A stretch of 64,000 nucleotides of DNA from Bradyrhizobium arachidis (GCF_015291705.1 NZ_CP030050.1:9611001-9675000), one strand, 5' to 3'. Counted from the stretch's first letter, positions 34,383 through 43,416 are shown. Translations and numbers: made by a program. The notes: a model not told the origin generated them from the letters alone.

Positions 34383-35282
34383 TCACGTCCTCCGCTGCGG
34401 ATCGACAATGTCGCGCAGGCCGTCGCCGAGGAGATTGAAGCAGAACACGGCGATCATCAGCGCGAGGCCGGGGAATAGCGCGATCCACCATTCGCCCGAG
34501 ACCATGAAGCCTGCGCCTTCGGCGACCATGATGCCCCATTCGGCGGTCGGCGGACGGACGCCGAGGCCGATGAAGGACAGGCCGGCGGCATTGAGGATGG
34601 CGTAGCCCATGGTCAGCGACATCTGCACGATCATGATCGGCATGATGTTCGGCAGGATATGCACCAGCAGGATGCGGAATTCGCCATTGCCGGAGAGGCG
34701 CGCGGCCTGAACGAAGCCGGCGTTGCGGCGGACGTTGGCTTCGGCGCGCGCGACGCGGGCGTAGAGCGGAAAGTTCACGATCGCGGTGGCGAGGATGATG
34801 TTCTGCACGGTGTTGCCGAGGGCCGCGACGATGCCCATCGCCAGCACGAACAGCGGGAAGGCCATGATGGTGTCGGCGATGCGGCCGACGATGCGGTCGG
34901 TCCAGCCGCCGAAGTAGCCCGCCGCGATGCCGGCGAGGCCGCCCATCAGGAACACCAGCGCCACGGAAGCGACCGCGATGAACGTATCGAGCCGCGTCGC
35001 GACGATGACGCGGCTGAAAATGTCGCGGCCGAGCTGGTCGGTGCCGAACCAGTGCGCCGCCGACGGCGGTTTCAGCGCGGCGGCGGTGTCGGAGGCGAGC
35101 GGATCGTAGGGCACCACATAGGGGCCGAAGATCGCGGCGATCAGGATCAGGATCAGCAGTGCGAAGGCAAAGCCGGTGACCTTGTTCTCGCTGAGGACGT
35201 AGCGGGTCTGTTCGAGGATGGCAGCGAGTCCAGAGGTCCGCGCGGGACCGACGGGTTCAACAGCAGGCGCAACGGAGCTCAT
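34383..35282 (-). CDS. Dipeptide-type ABC transporter permease, DppC/OppC type
   Basis: A 299-aa inner-membrane permease. The N-terminal segment (LILILIAAIFGPYVVPYDP) and the permease EAA-like loop (VRRNAGFVQAARLSGNGEF ... HILPNIMPIMIVQ) identify it as the DppC subunit. It lies 9 bp after the DppB gene; a 94-bp gap follows before the fused ATPase gene. Part of the transporter thought to feed the AtzE/AtzF enzymes. Confidence 0.92.
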   Translation of the reverse strand: MSSVAPAVEPVGPARTSGLAAILEQTRYVLSENKVTGFAFALLILILIAAIFGPYVVPYDPLASDTAAALKPPSAAHWFGTDQLGRDIFSRVIVATRLDTFIAVASVALVFLMGGLAGIAAGYFGGWTDRIVGRIADTIMAFPLFVLAMGIVAALGNTVQNIILATAIVNFPLYARVARAEANVRRNAGFVQAARLSGNGEFRILLVHILPNIMPIMIVQMSLTMGYAILNAAGLSFIGLGVRPPTAEWGIMVAEGAGFMVSGEWWIALFPGLALMIAVFCFNLLGDGLRDIVDPQRRT

Positions 35283-35291
35283 TTCGTTCCC

Positions 35292-36305
35292 CTAGCCTTC
35301 AAGTCTGACGCGCGGATCGATTACGCCGTACAAGATGTCGATCACGAGATTGAGCAGAACGTACATGACCGCCATGGTCAGCACGAAACCCTGCACCGGC
35401 GCGAAGTCTGAGGAGATCAGCGCTTCCACCGCATAGGAGCCGATGCCGGGCCAGGCGAACACTTTCTCGACCAGGACGTTGGCCCCTAACAGGAACGAGA
35501 ACACCATGCTGAGCGTGGTGATCACGGGCAGCATGGCGTTGCGGAAGGCGTAGGTGACGATGACGGTCGTCGGCGACAGGCCGCTGGCGCGCGCGGTGCG
35601 GACGAATTCGGATGCCAGCACCGCCAGCATCGAGGCGCGGGTCATGCGCGCAATCGGCGCCAGCGAGAAGATCGCCAGCGTCGTCGCCGGCAGGATGAGC
35701 TGGCTCAGCGCCGAGCGGAAGGCCTCAAAGTCGCGCGCGAGCAGCGTGTCGATCAGATAGAAGCCGGTCACCGTCGGCGGCGCGCTGTAGAACACGTCGA
35801 GACGGCCGAGTGGCGCCGGCGACCAGCCGAGGCGGAAATAGAAGACGTAGACCAGCACGAGGCCGGTGAAGAACACCGGTAGCGACACGCCGGCTGTCGT
35901 TGTCACGCGGCAGAGATGATCGATCCATGATCCCGGCCGTGTTGCAGCCAGCACGCCGAGCGGAATGGCAATCACGATCGAGACGATCAGGCCGAGCAGT
36001 GTCAGCTCGGCGGAGGCGGGCAGGCGGTTGCGAATTTCGGCGGCGACGGGCTGGCCCGTGGTCAGCGAGTTGCCGAAATCGCCATGGGCGAGATCGTTGG
36101 TGTAGCGGAAGAACTGTTCGATCAGCGGCCGGTCGAGACCGAGCTTCTTGCGGATCTGCTCGACCGCCTCCTTGGTGGCGGCGGGACCGGCGAAGTAGGC
36201 GGCGGGATCGCCGGGCAGCGCGCGCGTCAGCAGGAAGGTGACGATGACCACGCCGATCAGCGAGGGAATCGCAAACATCAGGCGCTTGCCGATCATGGTC
36301 AGCAT
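35292..36305 (-). CDS. Dipeptide-type ABC transporter permease, DppB/OppB type
   Basis: A 337-aa permease that begins IGKRLMFAIPSLIGVVIVTF and shows the DppB GDPAAYFAGP and ERLGLDRP-like (RKKLGLDRPLIEQF) signatures, with six membrane helices. It is downstream of the binding-protein gene by 115 bp of repeat-containing sequence and directly upstream of DppC. Confidence 0.92.
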   Translation of the reverse strand: MLTMIGKRLMFAIPSLIGVVIVTFLLTRALPGDPAAYFAGPAATKEAVEQIRKKLGLDRPLIEQFFRYTNDLAHGDFGNSLTTGQPVAAEIRNRLPASAELTLLGLIVSIVIAIPLGVLAATRPGSWIDHLCRVTTTAGVSLPVFFTGLVLVYVFYFRLGWSPAPLGRLDVFYSAPPTVTGFYLIDTLLARDFEAFRSALSQLILPATTLAIFSLAPIARMTRASMLAVLASEFVRTARASGLSPTTVIVTYAFRNAMLPVITTLSMVFSFLLGANVLVEKVFAWPGIGSYAVEALISSDFAPVQGFVLTMAVMYVLLNLVIDILYGVIDPRVRLEG

Positions 36306-36322
36306 GGGGCGCGCTCCGCTTG

Positions 36323-36417
36323 TGCGAATGGCGAATAGCGAGTGGCGAATGGATTCTCAGAGCCAACCATTTGCATTCGCCACCCCCTATTCGCTACTCG
36401 CCATTCACCATTCGCCC
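36323..36417. repeat. GCGAATGGCGAAT inverted repeat between binding-protein and permease genes
   Basis: GCGAATGGCGAATAGCGAGT at 36323 is matched in inverse by CTATTCGCTACTCGCCATTC and CACCATTCGCC ending at 36417, giving a long imperfect hairpin of about 40 bp per arm. It is expected to form after the dppA-type gene and before dppB, where it may stabilise the upstream message. Confidence 0.7.
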
Positions 36418-36420
36418 TGC

Positions 36421-38043
36421 TCACCCCTTCGCCATCGCGCGGTAATCGAGCCTGCGGTGGAACCAGTACTGATAGCCGCTGATGTTCTTCTGCATCGCGA
36501 CGTTGACGAAGGGCTGGTACAGCGGGATGCGCGGGATGTCGGTGTAGGCGAGATCGACAAAACCCTTCACGTCGGCATCGTAAGTTGCGGTGTCACCGGT
36601 GGCGGCGGCGGTGCGCGCGCCATCGATCAGCTTGTCCATCTCCGCCGACTTGTAGCTCATGGTGTTGAAGACGGAATTGTTGCCGTGATAGCACCAGTAG
36701 AAGAAGTACTCGGGGTAATCGAGCCAGCCCGAGAACACGTTGGTGAAGAGCGGCATCTCCTTCTTGTTCAGTTCGGTGCGCCAGTTGGCGCCGGGCACCT
36801 TGTTGATGGTGGTCTTGATGCCGATCTGCGCGAGGCTCTCCTGCACCAGCACGCAGAGCGGCTCGTTGACGCCGGCGAAATTGAGGTCGAACGAGATCGT
36901 GGTCTCGAAACCGTTGGCGTAGCCGGCTTCCGCCAGCAGCGCCTTCGCCTTCTCCATGTCGGTGTTGTATTTGTGCGGCTGCGGCCAGGCGACTTCCGTC
37001 GCTTTGTCCTTGGGCGCGCCGAACATGGGATTGCCGAGGCCGAACAGCACCGCATCCATGATCTTCTGATAGGGCAGCGCGTAGGCGACGGCCTGCCGGA
37101 CCTTGGGATTATCGAATGGCGGCTTGGTCACGTTCATGCCGATATACTGGATGCCGTTGGAGAACGGCAGCGACACCACGTTGAGCTTGCCGTTCGCCTT
37201 CATCTCCTGGAAATCCTTGAACGGCAGCTCATAGGAGATGTCGGCATCGCCGCGCTCCAGCAGCGCGCGGCGGTTGCCGGCCTGCGGCACCATGCGCCAG
37301 ATCACGCGCTTGATCTTCGGCAGCGGACCACCGACCCAATCCTCGTTGCGCTCCATGACGACTTCGGTGCCGGCGGTCCACTTGGTCACCTTGTAGGCGC
37401 CGGAGCCCGCGGTCTGCTGCTTCGTGAACTCGAGACCCCAGGGATCCTTCTCGCTGGCGTTCTTCTTCACCAGCTCCGAGTTGACGATGCAGGGCACGAT
37501 CACCGCGAGATCGGGAATCGTCAGCTTGTCCTTCTTCAGGAAGTCGACGCGCACGGTATGGTCGTCGATGACGACGAACTGCTCCGGCTTGGTCAGTGAG
37601 CCCGCGCTCATCTGGAAGGTCGGAAAGCCGCCGACGCTCACCGCGCGATCCAGCGACCACTTCACGTCCTTGGCCGTGACGGGCGCGCCGTCGTGGAATT
37701 TGGCGTTCTTCTTGAGCTTGAAGGTGACCGACATGTCGTCGATCTTGAAGTCTTCGGCGAGCTCGCCCTTGAACTTGTCGCGGTCGTAATAGGGCACGCC
37801 GCCGGGGCCGCTCTTCATCTCATGGCTGATCAGGCGGTCGTAGCAATTCCACGAGACCTCATAGCCGGGCACGTTGGTGCCGACGCCGTGGATGTCGAGA
37901 TTGTTGGGGCCGCCTTCCGAGACGATCAGCAGCGTCTCCGAGCGGGCATCGGCGTAGGCCGAAGAGATCACCTGCGGCATCGCCGGAAGCGCCGCGCCAG
38001 CGGCCAATCCGGACACGGATTTGAGGAAATCGCGGCGCTTCAT
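36421..38043 (-). CDS. Dipeptide-type ABC transporter binding protein with Tat signal
   Basis: A 540-aa cluster C (DppA/OppA family) periplasmic receptor. The N-terminus MKRRDFLKSVSGLAAGAALP is a twin-arginine (RRDFLK) signal with cleavage near AYA, so export in the folded state is expected. The middle holds the family lobes (VTAKDVKWSLDRAVS). It is the first gene of a five-gene transporter followed by AtzG-AtzE-HpxZ-GntR on the same strand. Cluster C receptors bind peptides, nickel complexes and many other molecules, so a ureide or carboxybiuret-like ligand is possible; none can be read directly. Confidence 0.92.
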   Translation of the reverse strand: MKRRDFLKSVSGLAAGAALPAMPQVISSAYADARSETLLIVSEGGPNNLDIHGVGTNVPGYEVSWNCYDRLISHEMKSGPGGVPYYDRDKFKGELAEDFKIDDMSVTFKLKKNAKFHDGAPVTAKDVKWSLDRAVSVGGFPTFQMSAGSLTKPEQFVVIDDHTVRVDFLKKDKLTIPDLAVIVPCIVNSELVKKNASEKDPWGLEFTKQQTAGSGAYKVTKWTAGTEVVMERNEDWVGGPLPKIKRVIWRMVPQAGNRRALLERGDADISYELPFKDFQEMKANGKLNVVSLPFSNGIQYIGMNVTKPPFDNPKVRQAVAYALPYQKIMDAVLFGLGNPMFGAPKDKATEVAWPQPHKYNTDMEKAKALLAEAGYANGFETTISFDLNFAGVNEPLCVLVQESLAQIGIKTTINKVPGANWRTELNKKEMPLFTNVFSGWLDYPEYFFYWCYHGNNSVFNTMSYKSAEMDKLIDGARTAAATGDTATYDADVKGFVDLAYTDIPRIPLYQPFVNVAMQKNISGYQYWFHRRLDYRAMAKG

Positions 38044-38265
38044 CGGGATGCTCCAACTCAGAGGTTTCTGGTTGGAACTGGATTCGCAAGGTTCGTGCCA
38101 AGGCTTAACGAGGTGTTACGCTCGCGACAACATACTGAAATATCTGATGATTTTCTATTTCCGCCGGATATTGCAGGAAGCGACCATGTCCCCGCTTGCA
38201 TACAAAGATAGGAGATTGCTCAGAAATTGAGCTGAAAGAAATGGAAGCCCATTCGAGAGGCGATT

Positions 38266-38305
38266 GTCATTCCGGGGCGATGCGTAGCATCGAGCCCGGA
38301 ATGAC
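38266..38305. repeat. GTCATTCCGGG...CCCGGAATGAC palindrome
   Basis: A 40-bp inverted repeat with arms GTCATTCCGGG / CCCGGAATGAC around a GCGATGCGTAGCATCGAG hairpin core. The same unit, expanded, is at 55458-55538. It lies between the divergent-by-distance dppA promoter region and the end of the phosphotransferase gene. Confidence 0.75.
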
Positions 38306-38326
38306 GGAGAGGTGCGGCCGGAGCGC

Positions 38327-39307
38327 TCAGCTCGCCCAGATCAGATCCTGCAATTCGACCAGATCTTTCGCCTTGTCCTGCCAGCCCTCGAGGCAGATGT
38401 GGCTGTTGAGGTCGCTGGCACGGTGCAGCAGCATCAGCGCCATCAGCCGGCGCTTCAGCGCGGCGTCTGGCCTCGCATAGCCGAAGCCTTCGAGCAGGCT
38501 GCGCACCCTCCCCGGCCGGCCCGCGGCCATGAAGGCGCTGGGGCCGAGCAGATCGTAGTCGCGCCAGCCGGCGAGCACGTCGCCGAAGTCGAACAGGCCG
38601 GCCAGCGACCATTCGCCGTCATCGCAGGCGAGCAGGAAATTTTCCGGAATGTATTCGCCGATCAGAATCACCGGCGGCGCATCCATCGGAATCAGCTCGG
38701 CTGCGTCGCGCAGGAGATCGTCGAGACCGGCGAGGAATTTCGGCGCAAGGCCGAGACGCTCGTGCCGCGCGCGGCAACCCTGCATCTGGGCGCGCATGAA
38801 CACGTCCCAGCGCGGCTCGATGCTCGCGAGAGGACCGAGCGGCGCGCGCTGCACGGCGGCGATGGTGTCGCCGATCTGGCGCAGCACGCGCTCCTTCTGC
38901 TCTTCCGGCAATTGCGGCCACACCTCCGAGCCGAGCGTACCGGCAAGGCGCGTGATGACGAGATAGGGCCAGCCGTCGCGCTCGCCTTCGGCGACGATCT
39001 CGGGAATCGGCAGATCCAGATGCCCCCTAAGCTGCATCAGCGAGCCGCGCTCTGAGACGAATTGCGCGCGCAGCATCGGCGGGAAGATTTTCAGGATCAG
39101 GCGCTCACCGAGCCCGACCACGAGATTGGTGCCCGTTGCAAACACATGCGGCGCGCCGACATCGAGACCGTGGCCGCGCGCGATATCGAGTGCGACCGGC
39201 AGCCATCGCGCGCGGTCGGCGCGCAGGGCGCGGTAGGCCTGAAGGTCGGTCGAAGCCGCGGCACCCCAGGCCGCGAGCGAATCCGGCGGCGGCGTCTCCT
39301 TCATCAC
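38327..39307 (-). CDS. Aminoglycoside-phosphotransferase-fold protein with altered catalytic loop
   Basis: A 326-aa APH/choline-kinase-fold protein. The N-lobe Lys is K73 (RLILKIFPP), the P-loop-like glycine segment is FATGTNLVVGLG, and the metal-binding DFGD is at 240-243. The catalytic loop, normally HGDxxxxN, is here IGEYIPEN (216-223): His is lost and the catalytic Asp is replaced by Glu218, while Asn223 remains. Such proteins may be slow kinases or pseudokinases. Not an antibiotic-resistance call: there is no resistance gene context. Substrate unknown. Confidence 0.8.
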   Translation of the reverse strand: MMKETPPPDSLAAWGAAASTDLQAYRALRADRARWLPVALDIARGHGLDVGAPHVFATGTNLVVGLGERLILKIFPPMLRAQFVSERGSLMQLRGHLDLPIPEIVAEGERDGWPYLVITRLAGTLGSEVWPQLPEEQKERVLRQIGDTIAAVQRAPLGPLASIEPRWDVFMRAQMQGCRARHERLGLAPKFLAGLDDLLRDAAELIPMDAPPVILIGEYIPENFLLACDDGEWSLAGLFDFGDVLAGWRDYDLLGPSAFMAAGRPGRVRSLLEGFGYARPDAALKRRLMALMLLHRASDLNSHICLEGWQDKAKDLVELQDLIWAS

Positions 39308-39322
39308 GGCGCCAATCTGATC

Positions 39323-39598
39323 CTATTCCAGGACATCCTTGACGCTGTTCCTGACGGCCGCGGGGACCGCGTGCTCGGGGACCTCGATCGTCCTGGCGCC
39401 GCGCGTGATCTTGTAGGTGAACGCGTCGGCCTGGCCCGGATGCGCGGCGGGGATCTTGCCCGGATCGGCAAACAATTGCTCCATCGTCTGCTGATCGGCG
39501 GGCGACAGATCCGACAATGTGACTTCGCCGCGACTCTTCAAGTGAGGGCCGCCGAATCCGGCAAACCCTCCGACGCGCTCGATCTTCAAGCGATCCAC
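39323..39598 (-). CDS. Emfourin-like inhibitor of the neighbouring protealysin
   Basis: A 91-aa protein starting with GTG at 39598 behind GGAAGGAAG. It reads VDRLKIERVGGFAGFGGPHL and ends AVPAAVRNSVKDVLE. This matches the emfourin (M4in) family, small proteins encoded beside protealysin-like M4 metallopeptidases and shown in Serratia to inhibit them. The gene lies 31 bp after the protease gene on the same strand, so enzyme and inhibitor are co-expressed. It has no signal peptide, as expected for an intracellular inhibitor. Confidence 0.82.
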   Translation of the reverse strand: MDRLKIERVGGFAGFGGPHLKSRGEVTLSDLSPADQQTMEQLFADPGKIPAAHPGQADAFTYKITRGARTIEVPEHAVPAAVRNSVKDVLE

Positions 39599-39629
39599 GC
39601 TTCCTTCCTTTCGCAGCGCTGCAACCGGT

Positions 39630-40661
39630 TTACAGCCCGACCTTCTTCCATCCCGCATCGACGGCGGCGAAGACCGGAGGCTCGCCGGGATACAACGTCT
39701 GGGCACCCTGCCGGGTCCGCGCTGCAAACGCCTTCATCGTCATGTGCGGCGCCGGCCCGAAACCGGTCAGCGCAAGGTACCACACCTGCCCGATCCTGGC
39801 CCAACTGTTTCCGCCGAGCGTGGTGCAGGCCGTGTAGAAGGCGAGGTTCGGCGGGCCGCTGGAATAATGCGGATCCATGCCGGGCGTGATTTGCGAATAT
39901 TTGGTCGGCTGCGGCGCGAGGCAATGCTTGGCGGCGGGATTGGCCATGTCGCGCAGGCAGCCAAAACCCTTCTTCTTGGCGGCCGGCCCCATGATGTCCT
40001 TGCCGATCAGCCAGTCGGCCTTCTTGACGTCCTGCTTGGCCTCCCACTGCCGGAACATCGAGCCGAAGCAGTCGGAGATGCTCTCATTGAGGCCGCCGGC
40101 ATCGCCGCTATAGGCGAGCTGCAGACTGTGCTGGGTCACGCCATGGGTGAGCTCATGGCCGATGACGTCGTTGCCCCTGGTGAAGTCGACGAAGATACTG
40201 CCATCGCCGTCGCCATAGATCATCTGCGACCCGTTCCACATCGCGTTGTTGTAGTTCTCGCCGAAATGGACCGACGACATCATGGTCATGCCGTGATCGT
40301 CGATCGAATTGCGGTTGAAGACCTGCTGGTAGAATTTCGCGACCTTTGATGTCTGGTTGAAGGTGCGCTTGACCGACCCGTCGGAGGACGTCTTCGGCTT
40401 CGACACCGGCGTGCCCGGGAGCGTCTGCGTGTGCTTGCAGTCGTAGACCGTGACGGCCGGCACTGTAGCCAGCGTCACGAGGCCGGCAGAACGCGCCGCC
40501 GCAACGCTGGTCAATCGCGCGGCCTGATTGCGCAATTCGCGCAGTTCATGGCTGATCTGGACCGTGTCGACCAACTGCTTGCGCAGCGGGGCCGACAGCT
40601 TCTTGTCCTGGGAAAGCCTGGTGAGAACGTCGTTCGGGATGATGCAACATGTGCAGGGCAT
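39630..40661 (-). CDS. Protealysin-like M4 family metalloprotease
   Basis: A 343-aa thermolysin-family (M4) zinc protease. Zinc ligands H169 and H173 (GHELTHG) with catalytic E170, third ligand E193 (GGLNESISD), and the transition-state His probably H265 (MDPHYSSGPPN). The N-terminus MPCTCCIIPNDVLTRL is a short protealysin-type propeptide with the Cys-rich PPL-like motif (a cysteine-switch inhibitor) instead of a signal peptide and long FTP propeptide. Start at ATG 40661. The following gene encodes an emfourin-type inhibitor. In Serratia, protealysin is cytoplasmic and released slowly, cleaving actin and outer-membrane proteins; the target here is unknown. Confidence 0.9.
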   Translation of the reverse strand: MPCTCCIIPNDVLTRLSQDKKLSAPLRKQLVDTVQISHELRELRNQAARLTSVAAARSAGLVTLATVPAVTVYDCKHTQTLPGTPVSKPKTSSDGSVKRTFNQTSKVAKFYQQVFNRNSIDDHGMTMMSSVHFGENYNNAMWNGSQMIYGDGDGSIFVDFTRGNDVIGHELTHGVTQHSLQLAYSGDAGGLNESISDCFGSMFRQWEAKQDVKKADWLIGKDIMGPAAKKKGFGCLRDMANPAAKHCLAPQPTKYSQITPGMDPHYSSGPPNLAFYTACTTLGGNSWARIGQVWYLALTGFGPAPHMTMKAFAARTRQGAQTLYPGEPPVFAAVDAGWKKVGL

Positions 40662-40889
40662 TGAGGATCTCCATTGCACTTTCCGAATATAGATGGATGA
40701 AACAATCTCGAGATCATTCCTGCCGGCGAGCGGCATGCACTGGCGCCAGCCTGGCGTCACGCATGCGGGATTATCGCAGGCGGCGAAGCCGTTGCGTGTG
40801 AGATCGCGCACACTTCCGGGTTGCGTGATGTCCGGTCGGGCTGGCCGGTGAATGAAGGTCGCGCGTGGTGCGCGAGCGGCCCGTCAGCT

Positions 40890-42218
40890 TTAGCGCTCGG
40901 GGCTGGCGCGCTCGAACTGGCGGAGCAGCTTGTTGCCACGCTCGACCGCGGAATCGAGCGCCGATTGCGCGCTCTTCTGGCCGGCGAAGGCCTGCTCCAG
41001 CTCGTCCTCGATCGCGCCGCGGATCAGCACGAAGGAGCCGAGCCTGATGCCCTTCGAGTTCTCCGTCGGCGGATGCAGCGTGATCTCCTCGAACGAGATC
41101 GCCGAGCCCGGATTGCGCTCGTAAAAACCTTGCGCGCGCGTCAGCTCGTAGGCGGCGCGGGTGATCGGCAAATAGCCGGTGTTCTGGTGCCAGGCGGCCT
41201 GCACGCCGGGCTGCGACAGATAGGCGAAGAACCGCGCCACGCCCTTGTATTCCTGGCGCGGCCGGTCGCGCAGCACCCACAGCGTGGCGCCGCCGATGAT
41301 CGAGTTCTGCGGCGCGTCCTTCACGTCGGGCCAGTATGGCATCAGGCCGTAGCCGATCTCGAATTTCGAATTCGCCTTGATGTCGGCGCGCGTCGCCGAG
41401 GAGCCGATGAAGATGCCGCACTCGCCCTTCTGGAAGCGCGGCTCGGCCGCCTGCCCGCGGCCGCTATAGTCGAACGCCTTGGTCTGCTGCCATTCGGCGA
41501 GCTGGGCGACGTGCTTGACGACAACGGGATTGTTGATGGTGAGCGCCGCATCGAGGCCGGCAAAGCCGTTGGTGCGGGTCGCCAGCGGCAGATTGTGGAA
41601 GGCGGAAAGATTCTCGACATGGATCCAGGACGGCCAGGACGTGGTGAACCCGCACACCGCGCCGCGCTCGCGCAGGCGCTTTGCGGCGGCACCGAGCTCG
41701 GGCCAGGTTCTTGGCGGCGTCTCCGGATCGAGGCCGGCGTCGCGGAACATGGTCTTGTTGTAGTAGAGGATCGGTGTCGAGGAATTGAACGGGAAGGACA
41801 GCAGGTTGCCGCTCGCGTCGGTGTAGTAGCCGGAGACCGCGGGCAGGTAATCGTTCAGCGAGAACGGCTCGCCCTGGTCCCGCATCAGGCTGAACACCGG
41901 ATAGATCGCGCCCTTGGCGGCCGTCATGGTGGCGGTGGCGACCTCGTTGACCTGGACGATCGCGGGCTGGCTGCGCGAGCGGAAAGCGAAGATCGCCGCC
42001 GTCACCGTCTCGGTGTAATTGCCCTTGTAGGTCGGGACGATGCGGTAATCGGATTGCGAGGCGTTGAAGTCGGCGGCGAGCTTTTCGAGCTGCTTGCCGA
42101 GCTCGCCCGACATCGCGTGCCACCAGGCGATGTCGGTTGCCGCTTGTGCCCGTGGCGTGAATGCGAGGACCGCAGCGGCGGCAACGACCTGCAAAAGGCG
42201 CAATGCTGAAGTCACCAT
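40890..42218 (-). CDS. UgpB-like ABC transporter binding protein (solo)
   Basis: A 442-aa cluster D periplasmic receptor of the sn-glycerol-3-phosphate/maltose type. Signal peptide to about AQA (residue 26), mature start ATDIAWWHAMSGELGKQLEK, and the UgpB-like ITRAAYELTRAQGFYERNPG and LGSFVLIRGAIEDELE segments. The partner permeases UgpA/UgpE and ATPase UgpC are absent. It is divergent from the DctP-type gene with 196 bp between starts. Whether it works with a distant Ugp transporter, or is a solo receptor, cannot be seen from this window. Confidence 0.88.
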   Translation of the reverse strand: MVTSALRLLQVVAAAAVLAFTPRAQAATDIAWWHAMSGELGKQLEKLAADFNASQSDYRIVPTYKGNYTETVTAAIFAFRSRSQPAIVQVNEVATATMTAAKGAIYPVFSLMRDQGEPFSLNDYLPAVSGYYTDASGNLLSFPFNSSTPILYYNKTMFRDAGLDPETPPRTWPELGAAAKRLRERGAVCGFTTSWPSWIHVENLSAFHNLPLATRTNGFAGLDAALTINNPVVVKHVAQLAEWQQTKAFDYSGRGQAAEPRFQKGECGIFIGSSATRADIKANSKFEIGYGLMPYWPDVKDAPQNSIIGGATLWVLRDRPRQEYKGVARFFAYLSQPGVQAAWHQNTGYLPITRAAYELTRAQGFYERNPGSAISFEEITLHPPTENSKGIRLGSFVLIRGAIEDELEQAFAGQKSAQSALDSAVERGNKLLRQFERASPER

Positions 42219-42414
42219 GGCTCTTCCCGTGCCCGCACGACCAAAGCGGCAGCCTTTGCTTAAGGCCCGGCATTGGCGGTTTCAACCGCCAATGCGCTTC
42301 GACCGCGCCGCACAATCGGCAGCGGTTCCGCCGGGATGGCCTTCCCTTAACCATCTGCTAGATTGCATTGAACCTTTTGCTCCTGCCATAGACTCCATCT
42401 CTGAGGGGTTGAGT
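42219..42414. promoter_or_regulatory. Divergent promoter region ugpB-like / dctP-like
   Basis: The 196 bp between the two start codons must carry both promoters. An inverted CATTGGCGGTTTCAACCGCCAATG (arms of about 10 bp around GTTTCAAC) lies at about 42271-42294 and is a good operator candidate. Confidence 0.5.
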
Positions 42415-43410
42415 GTGCCAGTGCTAAACCGTGCCGAACTCTCGCGGACCGGGGTGATCTTCGTTGCGCTTCTGCTCGCCATCTGTGCGACGGACGCCGC
42501 GGCGCGCGAATTCCGCGCCGCCGACACCCAGACCGAAGACTATCCGACCGTCCAGGCGCTGCGCTACATGGGCGCCCTGATCAGCGAACGCACGGGCGGC
42601 CGGCACGAGATCAAGGTATTCCACTCCCGCCAGCTCGGAGAGGAAAAAGAGACCATCGAGCAGACCCGGGCCGGCGCGATCGACCTCAACCGGACCAATG
42701 TGGCGCTGATCGGCAATTTCGTTCCGGCCATGAACGTGCTCGCCATGCCGTTCTTGTTCCGGTCCATCGAGCACATGCAGAAGGTGCTGGACGGACCGAT
42801 CGGCAACGAGATCCTCGGCAGCTTCGAGCCTTACGGCTTCGTCGGGCTCGCGTTCTACGATTCCGGGGCGCGGTCGATCTACAACGGCGACCGTCCGGTG
42901 ACGAGCATTGCGGATCTCAAAGGCCTGAGGATCCGGGTGCAGCAATCGGAGTTGATGAGCGACATGATCCGCTCGCTCGGCGCCGTGCCGGTCGAGCTTC
43001 CCTACGGGCAGGTGCTCACCGGGCTTGCGACGCATCTGATCGACGGGGCGGAAAACAACTGGCCATCCTTCGTGACGACGGACCATTACAAATATGCGGG
43101 CCATTACACGCTGACCGAGCACACGATGAGCCCGGAGGTGCTGGTGATCTCGCTCAAGGCCTGGCGGAGCCTCTCGGTGGACGATCAGAAGATCTTCCGC
43201 GAGGCGGCGCTTCGCTCCAGCCGCTTCATGCGCGAGAAGTGGCGCGACCTCGAGGAACAGTCGCAACGCAAGGCGGAAGCCGCCGGCATCACCGTCGTCA
43301 AGGACATCGACCGCAAGCCGTTAGAGGACGCGATGGCGCCGATCTACGCCAAGGCCGCGCGCGATCCCGCCGCGGCCGCGCTGATCGAACGCATTCGCAA
43401 GGTGGAGTGA
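42415..43410 (+). CDS. TRAP-type periplasmic binding protein (DctP family)
   Basis: About 331 aa. The frame is open from 42064, but a GTG at 42415 preceded by GAGGGG fits best and opens onto a signal peptide (GVIFVALLLAICATDAAA). Mature features are those of DctP: REFRAADTQTEDYPTVQAL, the carboxylate-binding Arg region GLRIRVQQSELM, and GAENNWPSF. The DctQ and DctM membrane subunits are missing; instead a histidine kinase gene begins 6 bp after its stop. This suggests a receptor used for signalling rather than transport. Ligand unknown; the family binds C4-dicarboxylates, sugar acids and aromatic acids. Confidence 0.9.
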   Translation: MPVLNRAELSRTGVIFVALLLAICATDAAAREFRAADTQTEDYPTVQALRYMGALISERTGGRHEIKVFHSRQLGEEKETIEQTRAGAIDLNRTNVALIGNFVPAMNVLAMPFLFRSIEHMQKVLDGPIGNEILGSFEPYGFVGLAFYDSGARSIYNGDRPVTSIADLKGLRIRVQQSELMSDMIRSLGAVPVELPYGQVLTGLATHLIDGAENNWPSFVTTDHYKYAGHYTLTEHTMSPEVLVISLKAWRSLSVDDQKIFREAALRSSRFMREKWRDLEEQSQRKAEAAGITVVKDIDRKPLEDAMAPIYAKAARDPAAAALIERIRKVE

Positions 43411-43416
43411 GCCGCG

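Noticed and set aside
38327..39307. Aminoglycoside resistance gene
   Set aside because: Only the fold matches; the catalytic HGD is lost and there is no resistance or mobile context.
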